From positions 1,178,001 to 1,242,000 of the forward strand of contig NZ_FMAC01000001.1 in NCBI RefSeq assembly GCF_900094555.1: DNA of 64,000 nucleotides, written 5' to 3'. Numbering within the stretch: position 1 is the first letter of the stretch; the number at the start of each line of letters is the position of its first letter. Made by a program: the position numbers and the translations under genes. The stretch comes from Martinezella hainanensis. GTDB taxonomy: Bacteria; Pseudomonadota; Alphaproteobacteria; Rhizobiales; Rhizobiaceae. Positions 1-9,282 of this stretch are shown here, in pieces. A model generated the notes under the pieces. That model had not been told where the DNA came from, searched no databases, and worked only from the letters and a program-made list of their open reading frames with translations.

Positions 1-168
1 TCGCCCATGGTCGGTGCACTCCCTTTAAAACGATTGAAATCCGGCTTTCGAATAGCCTTCCCGAAGGTGCTTGTCGAGACAAAAGCTCGCTTTAAATACG
101 ACGGGTAGGAAATTGCAGCAACATGCTATAGTCTCCCCCAATCTGTGCCGGTGGAGCATGTCAAACGC
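1..168. other. Left-edge intergenic stretch
   Basis: No complete gene is visible. On the minus strand a GGGAG purine run precedes an ATG whose first base is at position 8, so a divergent gene may begin here and run off the left edge. Only two or three codons are in view, so no product can be named. The rest is probably the shared promoter region with the CYTH gene. Confidence 0.3.
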
Positions 169-654
169 ATGGCAAAAGAGATCGAGCGAAAGTTTCTGGT
201 GCGCGGCGATCATTGGCGGAACTTCGTTTCGGAGAGGCTGATCCTGCGACAGGGATATATTGCCTCCATGGAAGGCCGTTCCGTACGCATACGGCTGACG
301 AACGAAACGAAGGCGACCTTGACGATCAAGATCGGCAAGGCGATGACCAGAGACGAATTCGAATACGAAATCCCCGTCGACGAAGCAGAGGAACTGCTGG
401 GAACGTCGATCGGCCTGGTCATCGAGAAGACCCGCCATAAGGTGCCTTTCAAGGGATTCACCTGGGAAGTGGATGTCTTCCGTGGTGCCCATCGCGGCCT
501 TGTGATTGCCGAGGTGGAGATGGGGAAAGAAAGCGACAATCCGGAACTGCCGGACTGGATCGGACGCGAGGTAACTGGCGAATACCGCTATTCCAATCAG
601 GCCCTCGCGACGCAGTTCGAGCAGGAGTATGATGAGCTATCGCATACGGCCTGA
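169..654 (+). CDS. CYTH domain protein (triphosphate tunnel metalloenzyme family)
   Basis: The 161-residue product opens with the ExExK signature of CYTH domains (EIERKFLV at residues 3-10). Charged strands typical of a triphosphate tunnel follow, including RIRLTNETKATLTIK and a late VIAEVEME-like segment. Family members hydrolyse inorganic triphosphate or other triphosphorylated substrates in the cytoplasm with a divalent metal. An in-frame start 24 bases upstream exists, but MAKEIERK is where the conserved domain begins, so ATG 169 is preferred. The 3' end overlaps the CHAD gene by 26 bases, which implies co-translation. The pairing resembles a CYTH-CHAD fusion (YgiF type) split into two proteins. 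The exact substrate cannot be told from sequence. Confidence 0.85.
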   Translation: MAKEIERKFLVRGDHWRNFVSERLILRQGYIASMEGRSVRIRLTNETKATLTIKIGKAMTRDEFEYEIPVDEAEELLGTSIGLVIEKTRHKVPFKGFTWEVDVFRGAHRGLVIAEVEMGKESDNPELPDWIGREVTGEYRYSNQALATQFEQEYDELSHTA

Positions 655-1543
655 CCGAGCCCTTGATGACGAGGTGCACAAAGCCGCCGCGCATCAACTC
701 GGCAAGGCAATGGCCGTACTGACCGACAGGCCGCAGGGCTTGCATGAAGCCGTTCACGCCGCCCGCAAGAACATCAAGCGCGTGCGGGCGCTTTACCGAT
801 TGATAGCTCCGATCGCGCGCGAATTTCAACAGCGGGAAAATGACCGGCTGCGGGATATGGCACGCACGCTTTCCGGCGTTCGCGATGCGACCGCGCTGAT
901 CGAGATCAGCCATTACCTGCAGGCAACCGCTGCATCCGCCGAAGAACTGCATGCGCTGACCCGGGTGAGCGATTTGCTGGCCGCGCGGCGCGACCATCTC
1001 GCGGCGGCGGAAACCGACCTAGAAGACAAGGCGCAGGCGGCAGTCGCTACATGTGCCGAGGCGCGCGAGGCGTTGAAGGAGATATCCTTCAACTGCGGCA
1101 GGCGCGCCACGGCCAGTCTCTTTCAGAAAAGCTGGCGCAAGAACGCCCGCAAGGCGGTACAGGCACTGTCCGAATGCCATGCGGAAGCGGCCCATGCCGA
1201 GAGCTTTCATGATCTGCGCAAGCGCAGCCAGGACTACTGGATGCATCACATGCTGCTGCGCGATGTCTGGCCGGCGGCGATGCACGCCAAGCAGCTGGAG
1301 GCCAAGGCTTTGGTCGACGTGCTCGGCCGCTATCTCGACATGTCGATATTGGCCGATGTCGCCGACCGAGAGCCGCATCTCTTCGATAGAAGCGACGATC
1401 ACGCCCGCCTGCTGGAAGCGATCATTGCCCGGCAGCAGACCGCCCGCGAGGAGGCACTAAGCCAAGCGCGCTGGGTCTTTGCCGACAAGCCGGAGAACGA
1501 GGCGCGAACCATAAAGCACCTATGGCTGGAGGCGGCGGGCTGA
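629..1543 (+). CDS. CHAD domain protein
   Basis: A 304-residue, mostly helical protein rich in conserved histidines and basic residues, including VHAARKNIKRVRALYRL near residues 43-60 and HDLRKRSQDYWMHHM near residues 192-206. This is the hallmark of CHAD domains, which bind inorganic polyphosphate. It starts inside the CYTH gene and is therefore probably translationally coupled to it. ATG 629 and ATG 632 are adjacent and equally plausible starts. The neighbour suggests a joint role in polyphosphate or triphosphate metabolism; this is inference from context. Confidence 0.85.
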   Translation: MMSYRIRPDRALDDEVHKAAAHQLGKAMAVLTDRPQGLHEAVHAARKNIKRVRALYRLIAPIAREFQQRENDRLRDMARTLSGVRDATALIEISHYLQATAASAEELHALTRVSDLLAARRDHLAAAETDLEDKAQAAVATCAEAREALKEISFNCGRRATASLFQKSWRKNARKAVQALSECHAEAAHAESFHDLRKRSQDYWMHHMLLRDVWPAAMHAKQLEAKALVDVLGRYLDMSILADVADREPHLFDRSDDHARLLEAIIARQQTAREEALSQARWVFADKPENEARTIKHLWLEAAG

Positions 1544-1595
1544 CATAAGTCATACGCCCGCTCAGGCAGCTCAATCGACGTGTCCCGCTATTGTC

Positions 1596-3110
1596 TCATG
1601 CGCGCGGCGCATCCGCCAAACCAAGTCCCACTTGCGCGAAATAGCTCTCCAGCATCGCAACGTCACCGGCTGCGGCGATGGCACCGATATAACCGTCCGG
1701 ACGCACAAGCACCCATTCGCCCGAGGACAGGGCGTAGATGTCCCGAAGATGGTTCTCGGCATCGACCATGTCGCCTGACGGGCTGAAGGTATGAATATGC
1801 AGGTCTACACGCGGCGGCACCGATCCAGGCTCCACACCATAACCGAGCAATGTCCAATGCGCTCCTCGGAAAAGGTCGAACAACCGTGTCGGCTGGCCAG
1901 CGGCACCACGGATCGGCGCATCCGGAGCTCGATCGCCGGCTGACAGGCGATCACTGCGTCCAGGCGTTTCGAACGCGAGCGAGGATCCCGGATAACCTAT
2001 ATCGAGTTGATGCACCTCGCGACCACGACGCATGTCGCCCTGCTTTTGCGCATTGAGAAGCTTCGTTGCCAGACCGAGCATCGCTGCCGCGATCGGCTGA
2101 CGCTCCTCTTCATAGCTGTCGAGCAACGCGTCGTTGGCTCCATTGGCGACGGCGGCCAGCTTCCAGCCGAGATTATAGGCATCCTGCACGCTGGTATTGA
2201 GGCCCTGGCCCCCGGTCGGCGGATGAATGTGGGCGGCATCACCGATGAGGAACACGCGGCCGACGCGGTATCGATCGGCAAGGCGCGCATTCATGCTGTA
2301 GGCCGACGACCATGACACGGATTGGATATGGATGTCGTCGCGCCCGGTGCGCTCCGCCACCATGGCCTCCAGCCCCTCGGCCGAAAGATCGATATCACCC
2401 TCGAGCGGGATTGGCCCTTGTATCTGGAACATCTCGGTCCCGGCGAGCGGGCAAAACATGATCTGCCGCACCATGTCGCCATCGTTGAAACGATGCCAGG
2501 CATCGCGCGTGAGACCGGTCAGGATAACGTCGGCCACAATGGCGCGAACGCCAAGGGTCTTGCCCGGAAAGTCGATATCAAGGGCATGGCGAACGAAGCT
2601 CCGGCCGCCATCGGCACCGACGAGCCAGCGCACCCGGAGAGTTTCCTCCCCCGCCCTGCCTGCAAGACGCGCCGTCACGCCGCCCGCATCTTGCTCGAAG
2701 CCAATCAGCTCGAAGCCGAATTGTGGCCTATGGCCAAGCTCGAGCAGCCTTTCGCGCATCACCTTTTCGGTCAGGAATTGCGGTATCATCAGCGGCAGAT
2801 GATACGGTTCGGCCGGTGTCGGGTCCTGATGCTCGGTGATGTCGGACTCGGAAAAACTGCCGTCATCGCGATATCGCCGCTCCGGCGGATAGAGGCCGCC
2901 CGCCGCGACGATGCGGTCGAGAATGCCGAGGTCTTCGAAAATCTCCTGGGTTCGCGGCTGAATGCCCTTGCCGCGCGACCCGTGGAACGGCTCATCCATC
3001 TTCTCGATCAGACGGAAGGAAATCCCTCGCCTTGCCAAATCGATCGCCAATGCCAGGCCGGCCGCGCCCGCACCGCAAATCAGCACATCGGCTGCAAATT
3101 GCTCTGTCAT
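1596..3110 (-). CDS. FAD-dependent aromatic-ring monooxygenase (PheA/TfdB-like)
   Basis: The product of about 504 residues starts with a Rossmann dinucleotide-binding motif (ICGAGAAGLALAIDLARRG). It continues with the DG motif region (GADGGRSFVRHAL) and the second FAD motif (GDAAHIHPPTGGQGLN), and ends with the thioredoxin-like C-terminal domain of phenol-hydroxylase-type flavoprotein monooxygenases. Such enzymes hydroxylate aromatic or polyketide-like substrates using NAD(P)H and oxygen. ATG 3110 is chosen because GGAGACAGAA lies just upstream; ATGs at 3122 and 3137 are in frame but lack this site. The gene is divergent from a MarR regulator with a palindrome between them, so it is probably the regulated target. 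The substrate is unknown. Confidence 0.85.
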   Translation of the reverse strand: MTEQFAADVLICGAGAAGLALAIDLARRGISFRLIEKMDEPFHGSRGKGIQPRTQEIFEDLGILDRIVAAGGLYPPERRYRDDGSFSESDITEHQDPTPAEPYHLPLMIPQFLTEKVMRERLLELGHRPQFGFELIGFEQDAGGVTARLAGRAGEETLRVRWLVGADGGRSFVRHALDIDFPGKTLGVRAIVADVILTGLTRDAWHRFNDGDMVRQIMFCPLAGTEMFQIQGPIPLEGDIDLSAEGLEAMVAERTGRDDIHIQSVSWSSAYSMNARLADRYRVGRVFLIGDAAHIHPPTGGQGLNTSVQDAYNLGWKLAAVANGANDALLDSYEEERQPIAAAMLGLATKLLNAQKQGDMRRGREVHQLDIGYPGSSLAFETPGRSDRLSAGDRAPDAPIRGAAGQPTRLFDLFRGAHWTLLGYGVEPGSVPPRVDLHIHTFSPSGDMVDAENHLRDIYALSSGEWVLVRPDGYIGAIAAAGDVAMLESYFAQVGLGLADAPRA

Positions 3111-3120
3111 TTCTGTCTCC

Positions 3121-3142
3121 ATATGTGTAATATGCACATATT
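3121..3142. promoter_or_regulatory. Palindromic MarR-type operator
   Basis: Two overlapping inverted repeats sit in the gap between the divergent monooxygenase and MarR genes. ATATGTG/CACATAT spans 3121-3141 with a 7-base spacer, and AATATG-CA-CATATT spans 3129-3142. Position and symmetry fit the operator of the adjacent MarR protein. Binding is inferred. Confidence 0.55.
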
Positions 3143-3159
3143 AAGAGGAGGGCGATCCG

Positions 3160-3645
3160 GTGTCAACAAAAAGCTTGCAAAATACACACATCAGCAACCG
3201 ACTGCGCGAACTCCATAGTGCGCTCGTCGAAATCGTCGGCGTCATGAACCGGCCTCAGCGCGACGAGGCAATGATCCAAGAGGCAGGCATCTCCCTCGAC
3301 CGCGCGCTGTTTTCCCTGTTGGTTTTGGTGGAACGGCTCGGCCCCATCGGCGTTGTCGAACTGGCCGATCGTGTCGGGCGCGATTACACCACCGTCAGCC
3401 GTCAGGTCGCGAAAATGGAAGGGCTCGGGCTGATCAGCCGGCAGGAAAATGCGGTCGACCGCCGTCTTCGCGAGGCCGTCATCACCGAGACGGGCAAGGC
3501 GATGACCGATCGCATCGATGAGGCGAGAGAGAGGATCGCACGGTCTATTTTCGCCAAATGGGACGAGCGGGACATCGAGGACCTTGTGCGGCTCATGCGC
3601 AGATTTGCCGACGACATCAAGGATGATGCGCCGCCCGCGCGATAA
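3160..3645 (+). CDS. MarR family transcriptional regulator
   Basis: A 161-residue winged-helix protein. The recognition helix and wing region (VGRDYTTVSRQVAKMEGLGLI, then RQENAVDRRLREAVIT) match the MarR family, flanked by helical dimerisation segments. The start is GTG 3160, preceded by AAGAGGAGGG. It is divergent from the flavin monooxygenase, the usual arrangement in which a MarR protein represses a catabolic or detoxifying enzyme until an aromatic ligand binds. The ligand is not known. Confidence 0.9.
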   Translation: MSTKSLQNTHISNRLRELHSALVEIVGVMNRPQRDEAMIQEAGISLDRALFSLLVLVERLGPIGVVELADRVGRDYTTVSRQVAKMEGLGLISRQENAVDRRLREAVITETGKAMTDRIDEARERIARSIFAKWDERDIEDLVRLMRRFADDIKDDAPPAR

Positions 3646-3790
3646 ATCTTGTAAGGCGAGTGGCATTTCAACCCGCCGGCAATGGCATTCGGCGCCTTTC
3701 GCCACGCCGACCGAGGGGAATGACGACGGCGCAGGAGCTGCGGCGTAAATCCCGATTGCCTGAAAGCTCACAAAATTGTATTTCCCCGGC

Positions 3791-4732
3791 ATGACCGACA
3801 TGCTTTCAGATCCACGGCGCGACGCGACCGGCGCATTCCTCGTTGCCGCGCTCTATCATTTCGTCTCCTTCCCGCGCTTCGAAAGCCTGCGCGAGCCCTT
3901 GCTTGCGCTTTGCGAGGAAAAGGGTGTGAAGGGCACGCTGTTGCTCGCGCACGAGGGGATCAACGGCACCGTCGCCGGCACGGATGCCGCCATCGGCGCC
4001 GTGCTTGCCTTCCTGCGCGCGCAGCCGGAATTTGCCGGCCTCGAGCACAAGGAAAGCCGCGCGTCGAAAATGCCGTTCGTGCGCATGAAGGTGAAGCTCA
4101 AGAAAGAGATCGTCACCATGGGCGTCGAGGATATCGATCCCACGAGAGTCGTCGGCACCTATGTCGCGCCGAAGGACTGGAACGCGCTGATCTCCGACCC
4201 CGACACCATAGTCATCGACACCCGCAACGATTATGAGACCGCCATCGGCGTCTTCAAGGGCGCGGTCGATCCGAAGACCAAGACCTTCCGCGAATTTCCC
4301 GATTGGGTGCGCGACAATACCGGCCTGCACAACAAGCCGAAGATCGCCATGTACTGTACCGGCGGCATCCGCTGCGAGAAGGCGACCGCCTTCATGAAGC
4401 AGCAGGGCTTCGATGAGGTCTATCATCTCAAGGGCGGCATCCTGAAATATCTCGAGGAAGTGCCGGCGGAAGAAAGCCTCTGGGAAGGCGCCTGCTTCGT
4501 CTTCGACGAGCGCGTCTCCGTCGAGCATGGCCTGAAAGAGGGCAATCACAAGCTCTGCCACGCCTGCCGCAATCCCATCACGGCAGAGGAAGTGACCTCA
4601 CCCTTCTACGAAGCCGGCGTCTCCTGCAGCCATTGCTACCATGAGCGCAGCGAAGAGGATCGCGAACGCTATCGCGAAAGGCAGCGGCAAATCGCGCTCG
4701 CGCGCAAACGCGGCCACGAACATATCGGCTAA
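3791..4732 (+). CDS. trhO: tRNA uridine(34) hydroxylase, rhodanese-like
   Basis: Contains the N-terminal UPF0176 domain ([16 protein letters not shown]) and a rhodanese domain with an active-site loop [11 protein letters not shown], so the catalytic cysteine is present. A C-terminal cysteine-rich zinc-ribbon-like segment follows (CHACRNPI then CSHCYHE). TrhO/YceA hydroxylates U34 of certain tRNAs to 5-hydroxyuridine using oxygen. A TTG at 3776 would extend the protein, but ATG 3791 gives the more usual N-terminus; ATG 3800 is also possible. It stands alone between a regulator and a cyclic-di-GMP gene. Confidence 0.9.
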   Translation: MTDMLSDPRRDATGAFLVAALYHFVSFPRFESLREPLLALCEEKGVKGTLLLAHEGINGTVAGTDAAIGAVLAFLRAQPEFAGLEHKESRASKMPFVRMKVKLKKEIVTMGVEDIDPTRVVGTYVAPKDWNALISDPDTIVIDTRNDYETAIGVFKGAVDPKTKTFREFPDWVRDNTGLHNKPKIAMYCTGGIRCEKATAFMKQQGFDEVYHLKGGILKYLEEVPAEESLWEGACFVFDERVSVEHGLKEGNHKLCHACRNPITAEEVTSPFYEAGVSCSHCYHERSEEDRERYRERQRQIALARKRGHEHIG

Positions 4733-4795
4733 AGCATTTCCCACGAAAACCGTGCAGCCGTTTTCCGTCAATACTGCATGGATGCTCTCAGCATA

Positions 4796-7009
4796 TCAGG
4801 CGGCGGCATGCTCTTCGTCCAGCGCGGTTGCCATCTGCACCGCAAGCCGCTTGCTGATCTCGGCGTCCGGCATCGGCTTGCCGTAGAAATAGCCCTGCAG
4901 CTCATCGCAGCCGAAGTCTTCCAGTGCCCTTCCCTGTGCCTCGGATTCGATACCTTCGGCCGTAACGGGAATATCGAGCGAGCGAGCCAGCGCCACGGTT
5001 GCCTTCACCATTTCGCGGGCGCGGTTGTCTTCCAGCACATTCATGGTCAGCGAGCGATCGATCTTGATGCGATCGAAACCGAACTGACGCAGATAGCCGA
5101 TGGAAGAGAAACCGGAACCGAAATCGTCGAGCGCCACTTTGACGCCGAGCCTCTTCAACCGCTCGATCGACTGGCGGGTACGCTCAGGGTTTTGAATGAT
5201 ATAGCCTTCGGTAATTTCCAGCGTCACCCGATCGGCTTCGATCTCCGTGCTGTTCAATACGCTACGGACATAATCGGCAAAGGCGGGGTTGCGGAACTGG
5301 CCCGGCGAAACGTTCACCGCAATCCGCAAATCCGGCCATTGCCTGGCCGCCTCGCAGGCCTTGCGCAGCACGAGCAGGCCCAGCGCTTCGATCAGGCCGC
5401 TCGTTTCGGCGATGGGGATGAAGACTTCCGGCGAAATCGGCCCGTGACCGGGCCGGTTCCACCGCACCAGCGCCTCGACGCCGATCATCTCGCAGCTCGA
5501 TGCGTCGACCAGAGGCTGATAGGCGACGGTTAGTTCCTCCATGTCGATGGCGCGGCGCAGATCGAGTTCCAGCGCATTACGCTCCTCGCGATGGGCATCC
5601 ATGGCAGTTTCATAGCAGGTCATTCGGGCGCGGCCGGCCTCCTTGGCCTTGTACATGGCAAGATCGGCGCGACGCACCAGTTCCTCACGGTCGATGCGGC
5701 CTTCAGGCGAGCTTGCGATGCCGATGCTGGCGCCGACCACGACCACACGACGACCGATCTCCAGAGGCTCGGCAAGGAAATCCAGGATCTGTTCGGCCAG
5801 CCGCAAAGCCGGGGCGTCGTTGAGCTCCTTCGTCGGGAAGACGATGGCGAACTCATCGCCTCCAAGGCGCGCCAAAGCCGCCTGTGGCGGCACAAGCACC
5901 TTGAGCCCGGCGGCAACCGCACGGATGAGCTGATCGCCAGTGCCATGCCCATAGGCGTCGTTGATTTCCTTGAAGCCATCCAGATCGAGGTAGAGAAGCA
6001 GGACGTTGGTGCCGTCGGAACGCGCCCGGTCGACCAGACGATCCACATCGAGCCGCAACCCCTCACGATTGAGAAGCCCGCTCAGCCGGTCGCGAAGCGA
6101 CACCTGACGTGCCTGAACTTCTTCCGCCCGCAACCGGCGCCCTGCCAGCGATCCCAGGATCAAAAGCACGACGAAAAACAGACCCACAAGACCAAGCGCG
6201 CCGAGCACCAATGGGCGGACCTGTTGATAGCTCATGTCCCCAGGCTGACGCGATCCCCAGACCAGCCGTCCCAGCGACTTGCCGAGCGGATCGACAATGG
6301 AGACGGCATATCGAGCGACCGTATCCGGCGGCACCAGCGTCAAGCCGCTGATGACATAGGTGTTGGAGAGCATCTTGATCCGGCCAGCGTCAAGGTAACG
6401 CACGAGGATCAGATAGCGCCGATGACCTTCCGGCACCGGAATACGGCCGGATCTTTCGCGGATCGTCGCAGCACCGGCGGCGGCGATACCATCCCTGGTC
6501 ATGATGTAGCCCGAAGCCTCCGGCACCCCGGTCACACGTGTTGTTCGTGCCTGATCGACAAGCGCCCAGATGGCAGTGCCGAGGACATCCTCGATATTGT
6601 CAGTCAATGGCTGGCCATCGTGGTAAGCAACAATCGGCTTGTTGTTGTCGTCGACGATGACGGCGGTGTCGAACAGCGCACCGTTGGAGGAAATGTCGCC
6701 ATAGTTGCCGACGATCCAGCCTTGAGTATCGGTGCCATAAACATTTCGCGCCGCATCGTTGCGAGCGGAATGGTCATGCAACGTCGCTTCCAGCTGTCCC
6801 TGAAAGGTCTTCAGCGCACCGACGGTCGTTTCCCAGGAGCGCTCGTCATCCAGCTTGTTGGAGTAATCGGCAACGCGTCCGATTGCGGTGAGAACCATCA
6901 AGGTCACGACGGCAACAATCAGTGCGAAGCAAATCAAAACGGCCGTCACAATAGAATGACGACCGATCTGCGCATTCTTCCGCAGTGACTTGAAAACTGC
7001 TCCCAACAC
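4796..7009 (-). CDS. Membrane-anchored GGDEF-EAL protein with CHASE4-like sensor
   Basis: The 737-residue product has a transmembrane helix at about residues 21-44. A periplasmic CHASE4-like sensor region runs to about residue 262, and a second transmembrane helix spans about 266-288. An intact GGDEF motif is at 383-387 and an EAL motif at 512-514, with the later DDFGSGFSS loop of EAL domains. No RxxD product-inhibition site is seen upstream of GGDEF (PPQA at the expected place). Both signature motifs look intact, so it may synthesise and/or hydrolyse cyclic di-GMP in response to a periplasmic cue. It is monocistronic, and no regulator is adjacent. Confidence 0.9.
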   Translation of the reverse strand: MLGAVFKSLRKNAQIGRHSIVTAVLICFALIVAVVTLMVLTAIGRVADYSNKLDDERSWETTVGALKTFQGQLEATLHDHSARNDAARNVYGTDTQGWIVGNYGDISSNGALFDTAVIVDDNNKPIVAYHDGQPLTDNIEDVLGTAIWALVDQARTTRVTGVPEASGYIMTRDGIAAAGAATIRERSGRIPVPEGHRRYLILVRYLDAGRIKMLSNTYVISGLTLVPPDTVARYAVSIVDPLGKSLGRLVWGSRQPGDMSYQQVRPLVLGALGLVGLFFVVLLILGSLAGRRLRAEEVQARQVSLRDRLSGLLNREGLRLDVDRLVDRARSDGTNVLLLYLDLDGFKEINDAYGHGTGDQLIRAVAAGLKVLVPPQAALARLGGDEFAIVFPTKELNDAPALRLAEQILDFLAEPLEIGRRVVVVGASIGIASSPEGRIDREELVRRADLAMYKAKEAGRARMTCYETAMDAHREERNALELDLRRAIDMEELTVAYQPLVDASSCEMIGVEALVRWNRPGHGPISPEVFIPIAETSGLIEALGLLVLRKACEAARQWPDLRIAVNVSPGQFRNPAFADYVRSVLNSTEIEADRVTLEITEGYIIQNPERTRQSIERLKRLGVKVALDDFGSGFSSIGYLRQFGFDRIKIDRSLTMNVLEDNRAREMVKATVALARSLDIPVTAEGIESEAQGRALEDFGCDELQGYFYGKPMPDAEISKRLAVQMATALDEEHAAA

Positions 7010-7117
7010 CTTTTTCTCCTTGACGGAGAAGTCTGACGTCAGGTCTTCAACAAACGGTTAAGGCGAATCGGAGATTCCTACAGGAAGGGGTTGTAAATTT
7101 GCCAAAATGGGAAGAAT

Positions 7118-7666
7118 TCACGCCCCAGCGGCAATCGCCCGTCTAAAACGATTAAGACTCGCGGATAAAAGGCCGCTTTCCCGCGCTTCCAGCAGCATTG
7201 CCGCCTGCGCCTTATCGCTCTTGCCCGCAACCGGCAGACGCAAGAAAGCATCCTCCACAATATGCAGCGACATGGTCTGCAGGACATCGGTGAGCTGTGC
7301 CAATACGAGATCGCCGCGATGCGAGGCATGTGCAAACATCAGCGGCTTGAATGGCACCTCGTCGCGCGACACCAGCCAGTCGAGCGCATTCTTGAAGCCG
7401 CCGGGTATGCCATGGGCATATTCCGGGCACGACACGATCAAACCGTCTGCCTTACGGATTTCGGCCGCAAACCGCTCGACAACGGCTGGTGTTCGCTCAC
7501 CCTCATTGTCCGGATTGAAGATCGGCAGATCACCGATCAGATCGCAGATCGCAATGGTGATGCCTTCCGGGCAGGCAAGCTGCAAAGCCTCCAGCAGCCT
7601 CCGGCTGGTCGAAGCCTGCCGCTGGCTGCCGCAAAGCGCATAAAGGGAAATCGGCCGCTGGATCAT
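7118..7666 (-). CDS. NAD(P)H-dependent FMN reductase
   Basis: A 182-residue flavodoxin-fold protein with the phosphate-binding start SLYALCGSQRQASTSRRLL and the SCPEYAHGIPGGFKNALDW motif typical of the NADPH-dependent FMN reductase (ChrR/Azr/SsuE-like) family. These cytoplasmic flavoproteins reduce quinones, azo compounds, chromate or free FMN. No operon partner is visible, so the physiological substrate cannot be assigned. Confidence 0.85.
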   Translation of the reverse strand: MIQRPISLYALCGSQRQASTSRRLLEALQLACPEGITIAICDLIGDLPIFNPDNEGERTPAVVERFAAEIRKADGLIVSCPEYAHGIPGGFKNALDWLVSRDEVPFKPLMFAHASHRGDLVLAQLTDVLQTMSLHIVEDAFLRLPVAGKSDKAQAAMLLEARESGLLSASLNRFRRAIAAGA

Positions 7667-7723
7667 GCTCGATATCTATCAGGCCCTGCCGATTCGGGCG
7701 ACAAATGCCCTCCCCTTGACGGG

Positions 7724-7786
7724 ACGGTCGGACCGAAGATCCGAGGCGGGTGACCCATTGTAGACACCGAAGGTCACCCCCCAAAC
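7724..7786. repeat. Dispersed intergenic repeat, family C copy 1
   Basis: The segment GGTCGGACCGAAGATCCGAGG, then GGGTGACC, ACACCGAAGG and TCACCCCCC, resembles the segment at 46565-46655, which has the same blocks in the same order. It contains inverted halves (GGGTGACC with GGTCACCC). It lies between the FMN reductase and beta-glucosidase genes and overlaps no gene. Confidence 0.55.
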
Positions 7787-7826
7787 GCGTTTCGTGCGAC
7801 CTCCCCCAAGGGAAGCTAGAACCGCA

Positions 7827-9200
7827 TTAATCCGCTTTGTGGTTGCCCTTCGGGAACTGCGAGGCCAGCTCCCTGTACCACTTGCCGCTTTTCTTGACCG
7901 TGCGCACCTGGGTCTCGTAATCGACATGCACGAGGCCGAAACGCATGCGATAGCCTTCCGCCCATTCGAAATTGTCCATCAGGCTCCAGGCGAAGTAGCC
8001 GCGCATCGGATAGCCATCCTTGATGAGATCGGCGACGACACCGAGATGCTCGACATAGTAATCGAGACGTGGCTGATCATCGACCTCGCCGTTGACGACG
8101 CCCATATTGTAGCAGGCACCGTTTTCGGTGATGTAGCACTCCGGCAGTTCGTAGCGCTTGTTGAGATCCTCCACAACGTGCTTCAGGCCGGGCGAATAGA
8201 CCTCCCAGCCGATATCCGTCCTGACGTCGCTGACCGGCGGTGCGTCCTTCGTCCAGGGGAAATCACCGCTCTTGGATGCGTCATCGGAGACGCGCATCGG
8301 CATATAATAATTCAGACCCCACCAATCGAGCTTCTGGTTGATGGTCTTCAGATCGCCATCCTCGATGACGGGCATGCGGTCGCCAAGCGCCTCGACGAAC
8401 TCCTTCGGATATTCGCCCTTGAAGATCGGATCGAAGAAGGCGCCGTTATGGAACTGATGGGCGCGCTCGACGGCAGCCAGATCTTCGGGACGATCAGAGC
8501 CCGGCAGGACGGATGCAGCGTTGAGCACGATGCCGACGGGCACCTTCGGCGCCACCGAGCGGATCGCCTCGACGCCGAGACCATGCGCAAGGTTCATATA
8601 ATGCATGGCGTAGAGCGCCGCCTGCATGTTGCGCTCGCCCGGCGCATGAATGCCGTAAAGATGGCTCAGCCAGACGATGCACCAGGGCTCGTTGAAGGTG
8701 GCAACCGAATCCAGACGGTCGCCAAGACGGGCCATGACGGTCTTGGCATAGCGCTGGAAGGCATGTGCGGTCGAGCGCGCCGTCCAGCCGCCATCGCCGG
8801 CAAGCGCCAGCGGCAGATCCCAATGGTAGAGGGTGGCGAAGGTCTTGATGCCGCGTGCCTTGCAGCCGTCGACGAGGCGATCGTAGAAATCGAGGCCGGC
8901 TTCGTTCACCGGACCGGTACCTTCGGGAATGATGCGCGGCCAGGCGATCGAGAAGCGATAGGCCTCGACGCCCATCTCCTTGATCAGATCGAGATCCTGC
9001 TCCAGCCGATTATAGTGATCGCAGGCGACGTCGCCATTGTTGCGCTGATAGACCCGGCCGGGCATGTTGGCAAAGGCATCCCATATGGAAGGCTTGCGGC
9101 CGTCGGCCTTGGTGGCGCCTTCGATCTGGAAGGCGGCGGTGGCAACACCGAATGTGAAATCGCCGGGGAAGCGATCGGCAAGAAGCTTCGGATCGATCAT
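7827..9200 (-). CDS. Beta-glucosidase, glycoside hydrolase family 1
   Basis: The 457-residue product has the two catalytic motifs of GH1: TFNEPW with acid/base Glu171 and YITENG with nucleophile Glu359. The N-terminal FTFGVATAAFQIEG motif is also present. GH1 enzymes cleave terminal beta-linked glucose (or galactose) from oligosaccharides or plant glucosides. There is no signal peptide, so it acts in the cytoplasm. ATG 9200 lies downstream of a palindrome at 9283-9296 that looks like a LacI-type operator. The natural glycoside is unknown. Confidence 0.93.
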   Translation of the reverse strand: MIDPKLLADRFPGDFTFGVATAAFQIEGATKADGRKPSIWDAFANMPGRVYQRNNGDVACDHYNRLEQDLDLIKEMGVEAYRFSIAWPRIIPEGTGPVNEAGLDFYDRLVDGCKARGIKTFATLYHWDLPLALAGDGGWTARSTAHAFQRYAKTVMARLGDRLDSVATFNEPWCIVWLSHLYGIHAPGERNMQAALYAMHYMNLAHGLGVEAIRSVAPKVPVGIVLNAASVLPGSDRPEDLAAVERAHQFHNGAFFDPIFKGEYPKEFVEALGDRMPVIEDGDLKTINQKLDWWGLNYYMPMRVSDDASKSGDFPWTKDAPPVSDVRTDIGWEVYSPGLKHVVEDLNKRYELPECYITENGACYNMGVVNGEVDDQPRLDYYVEHLGVVADLIKDGYPMRGYFAWSLMDNFEWAEGYRMRFGLVHVDYETQVRTVKKSGKWYRELASQFPKGNHKAD

Positions 9201-9282
9201 GATGAAAATCCCGTCTGTTATGGCTTCGTTGGCTGCGGTTTAACCAAGCTGCGTCTCAAAGTACAGTGCCGGCACAGGAAAA

